A stretch of 36,503 bases of DNA from Legionella gratiana. Its GTDB lineage: Bacteria > Pseudomonadota > Gammaproteobacteria > Legionellales > Legionellaceae. Of the stretch, positions 35,261 through 36,503 are shown piece by piece; positions within the stretch are counted from its first letter, which is position 1, and every line of letters begins with the position of its first letter. The DNA lies in contig NZ_LNYE01000026.1 in assembly GCF_001467695.1 (NCBI RefSeq), positions 1 through 36,503 of the forward strand, written 5' to 3'. The position numbers and the translations under genes are program-made. The notes under the pieces were generated by a model. The model ran no database searches. It was not told where the DNA came from and saw only the letters and a program-made list of their open reading frames with translations.

Positions 35261-36503
35261 TTAAAAATAATCAAAATCAAGAATATCTTGTGGAATTTGT
35301 TCTTTAACGACTTGTTGCATTGATATCTGCTTACCGAACTCACTTAAAATGTCATCGCATAATTTTGAACGTTGTTCGATTTTATCGACCGATGTTGTAC
35401 TATGGCTTAGTTGTTTTAAGAGAGTATGCAATTTCTCAGCATATTCCGTAGAGATTCCAGTTGCTTTTTTTAATTTATCAGGACTTTTCTTCGTTAATTT
35501 ATTCATAAGTTCTTTGATGTCACATTTATCATTATTTAGATCTTTCTTAAATTGATCTAAAAATTTATCTAATAAATTCCCTTCTTTAGTCAAGCTAGGT
35601 CGTTCATCAGTGGTTAGGCCTACTAAATCAGTAAGTCCTTGAAGCATCCAACGATTTTTAGTGATTGTTTCCGTTTTTTCTTTTCTGGATTCTGCCAAAT
35701 AGCTCTGATGAACATCACATAACTCACGTAATTGTATAATTAGGGCTTCACTCTTGAATTGCAAGTGTACCATTGCCGGATAGACTTTTTGTTTCTCAAC
35801 AAAAAATTCGTTTAATTTCAGGATATTCGCTTTTTGCCTTTTTGCTGTCTCAGAATCATCCAGCGTTGTTGCGAGTTTATCGAGGATCTGTAAATTTTGT
35901 TGGACTTCTTTGGTCTGCTCCGCAAACGTTTTTACTTCCATTTGATTGAAGGAGACCCTTATATTGCTTATTAACACCTTAACTAAATATTGATTTACTT
36001 GTTGTAATCGATCGTTTAATCCATCGACATCGGACAGATTAAGCGGGTCTGTTGCTGCTTCGAGTTTTTTTATTTTTTCTTGACGTAAAGATTCCACTTC
36101 AGCGAGTAGCTCATTAAAACTAGAAATCATTTTTTTCACAGCAGTCAGATTTTTAGGTTTTTCTTGTTCAAGTACGCTAATTCTTTCTGTTACTTTGACT
36201 ACATAGGCATCATATAATTTATTATGAACGGTTCGTAGCTGTTCTTCTAATTTTTCGACATCAGTAAAATCAACTGTTTCGGTCTCAGATTGCAGCCGCG
36301 CTTTTTCATTGCGCAACAATTTTACTTCTTCATATAGAACGTTACAATGAGATAGTTCCTTCTTAATGCGGGTTGTATCATCGAGTTTTGCTTTGTCCAG
36401 AGCCGTGATTCGTGAGGTGATGCTGGTCATAAGTGTTTCATAACGCTTCTTCACGTGCTCTGGATTAGTGAGCACGGACGTAACGGTGGCACGTTGCAGC
36501 GAA
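35261..36503 (-). CDS. sidE: SidE-family effector, C-terminal part (runs off the right edge)
   Basis: The open frame continues to the last base. The residues before the first possible internal start (LQRATVTSVLTNPE) match LQRAVTTPIITNPE in the complete SidE protein, so the real start lies beyond the window. The visible 413 or so residues correspond to the coiled-coil tail of the complete protein, from its residue about 1095 on, with clear collinear similarity (e.g. LRNEKARLQSETE versus LRNEKERLHVGTD). About 50 extra residues (around AESRKEKTETITKN...TKEGN) are inserted relative to the complete copy, and the last 20 residues differ. Catalytic domains are not visible. It is a tandem paralogue with its own terminator. 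Confidence 0.9.
   Translation of the reverse strand, partial: SLQRATVTSVLTNPEHVKKRYETLMTSITSRITALDKAKLDDTTRIKKELSHCNVLYEEVKLLRNEKARLQSETETVDFTDVEKLEEQLRTVHNKLYDAYVVKVTERISVLEQEKPKNLTAVKKMISSFNELLAEVESLRQEKIKKLEAATDPLNLSDVDGLNDRLQQVNQYLVKVLISNIRVSFNQMEVKTFAEQTKEVQQNLQILDKLATTLDDSETAKRQKANILKLNEFFVEKQKVYPAMVHLQFKSEALIIQLRELCDVHQSYLAESRKEKTETITKNRWMLQGLTDLVGLTTDERPSLTKEGNLLDKFLDQFKKDLNNDKCDIKELMNKLTKKSPDKLKKATGISTEYAEKLHTLLKQLSHSTTSVDKIEQRSKLCDDILSEFGKQISMQQVVKEQIPQDILDFDYF

Noticed and set aside
36473..36475. GTG as the start codon of the right-edge sidE-like gene
   Set aside because: The frame stays open to the window edge and the upstream residues match the complete SidE protein, so this is an internal codon.
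1..36503. CRISPR arrays, tRNA or rRNA genes, insertion sequences, phage attachment sites
   Set aside because: No evenly spaced identical repeats, no tRNA-like T-loop pattern and no transposase or integrase reading frame were seen on either strand by eye.

Overview
The window looks like a Legionella-type gammaproteobacterial chromosome. It is AT-rich and carries a run of Dot/Icm effector families known from Legionella (SidC/SdcA, DupA/DupB, SidJ/SdjA, SidE/SdeA-C), an IcmD-like type IVB secretion protein, a Pht-like MFS transporter, and promoter sites resembling the Legionella PmrA box. The species cannot be named from sequence alone. No tRNA, rRNA, CRISPR array, transposase or integrase was recognised.

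Bases 1-8200 are mostly housekeeping and accessory genes. They hold a small hypothetical protein with an acidic tail, a quinone-oxidoreductase-like MDR enzyme, a lytic transglycosylase (MltA), a small HTH protein, an MFS transporter, an outer-membrane beta-barrel protein, an ArsC-family protein and a small helical protein. The gaps between them are rich in palindromes, including a recurring hairpin bracketed by TTCGA/TCGAA.

Bases 8500-18600 hold a CPA1 Na+/H+ antiporter, then a thiamine operon on the minus strand: TPP riboswitch, SemiSWEET transporter, overlapping thiamine pyrophosphokinase. A Lon protease beside an Hsp20 chaperone follows, then a DadA-like oxidoreductase, an orphan IcmD/DotP paralogue, a LysR regulator and a secreted protein of unknown function.

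Bases 18700-23320 hold two adjacent secreted peptidoglycan enzymes (an MltA-like 3D-domain protein and an amidase), an FAD aromatic hydroxylase, and a class A beta-lactamase-like protein with a greatly enlarged omega loop that appears to lack the usual general-base glutamate.

Bases 23390 to the right edge form a ubiquitin-manipulation effector island: a SidC-family ubiquitin ligase, a DupA/DupB-type phosphoribosyl-ubiquitin-removing enzyme, a SidJ-type calmodulin-dependent glutamylase, a complete four-domain SidE-family ubiquitinating enzyme, and the C-terminal part of a second SidE-family protein that runs off the right edge. Known chemistry suggests a closed regulatory circuit: SidE proteins attach phosphoribosyl-ubiquitin, Dup removes it, SidJ shuts SidE off by glutamylation, and SidC is a separate E3 ligase. 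In L. pneumophila, as I recall, these families sit in two separate loci (sdjA-dupB-sdcA-sidC and sdeC-dupA-sidJ-sdeB-sdeA). Here one stretch contains members of both. PmrA-like boxes with similar geometry lie upstream of the sidC-like and complete sidE-like genes.
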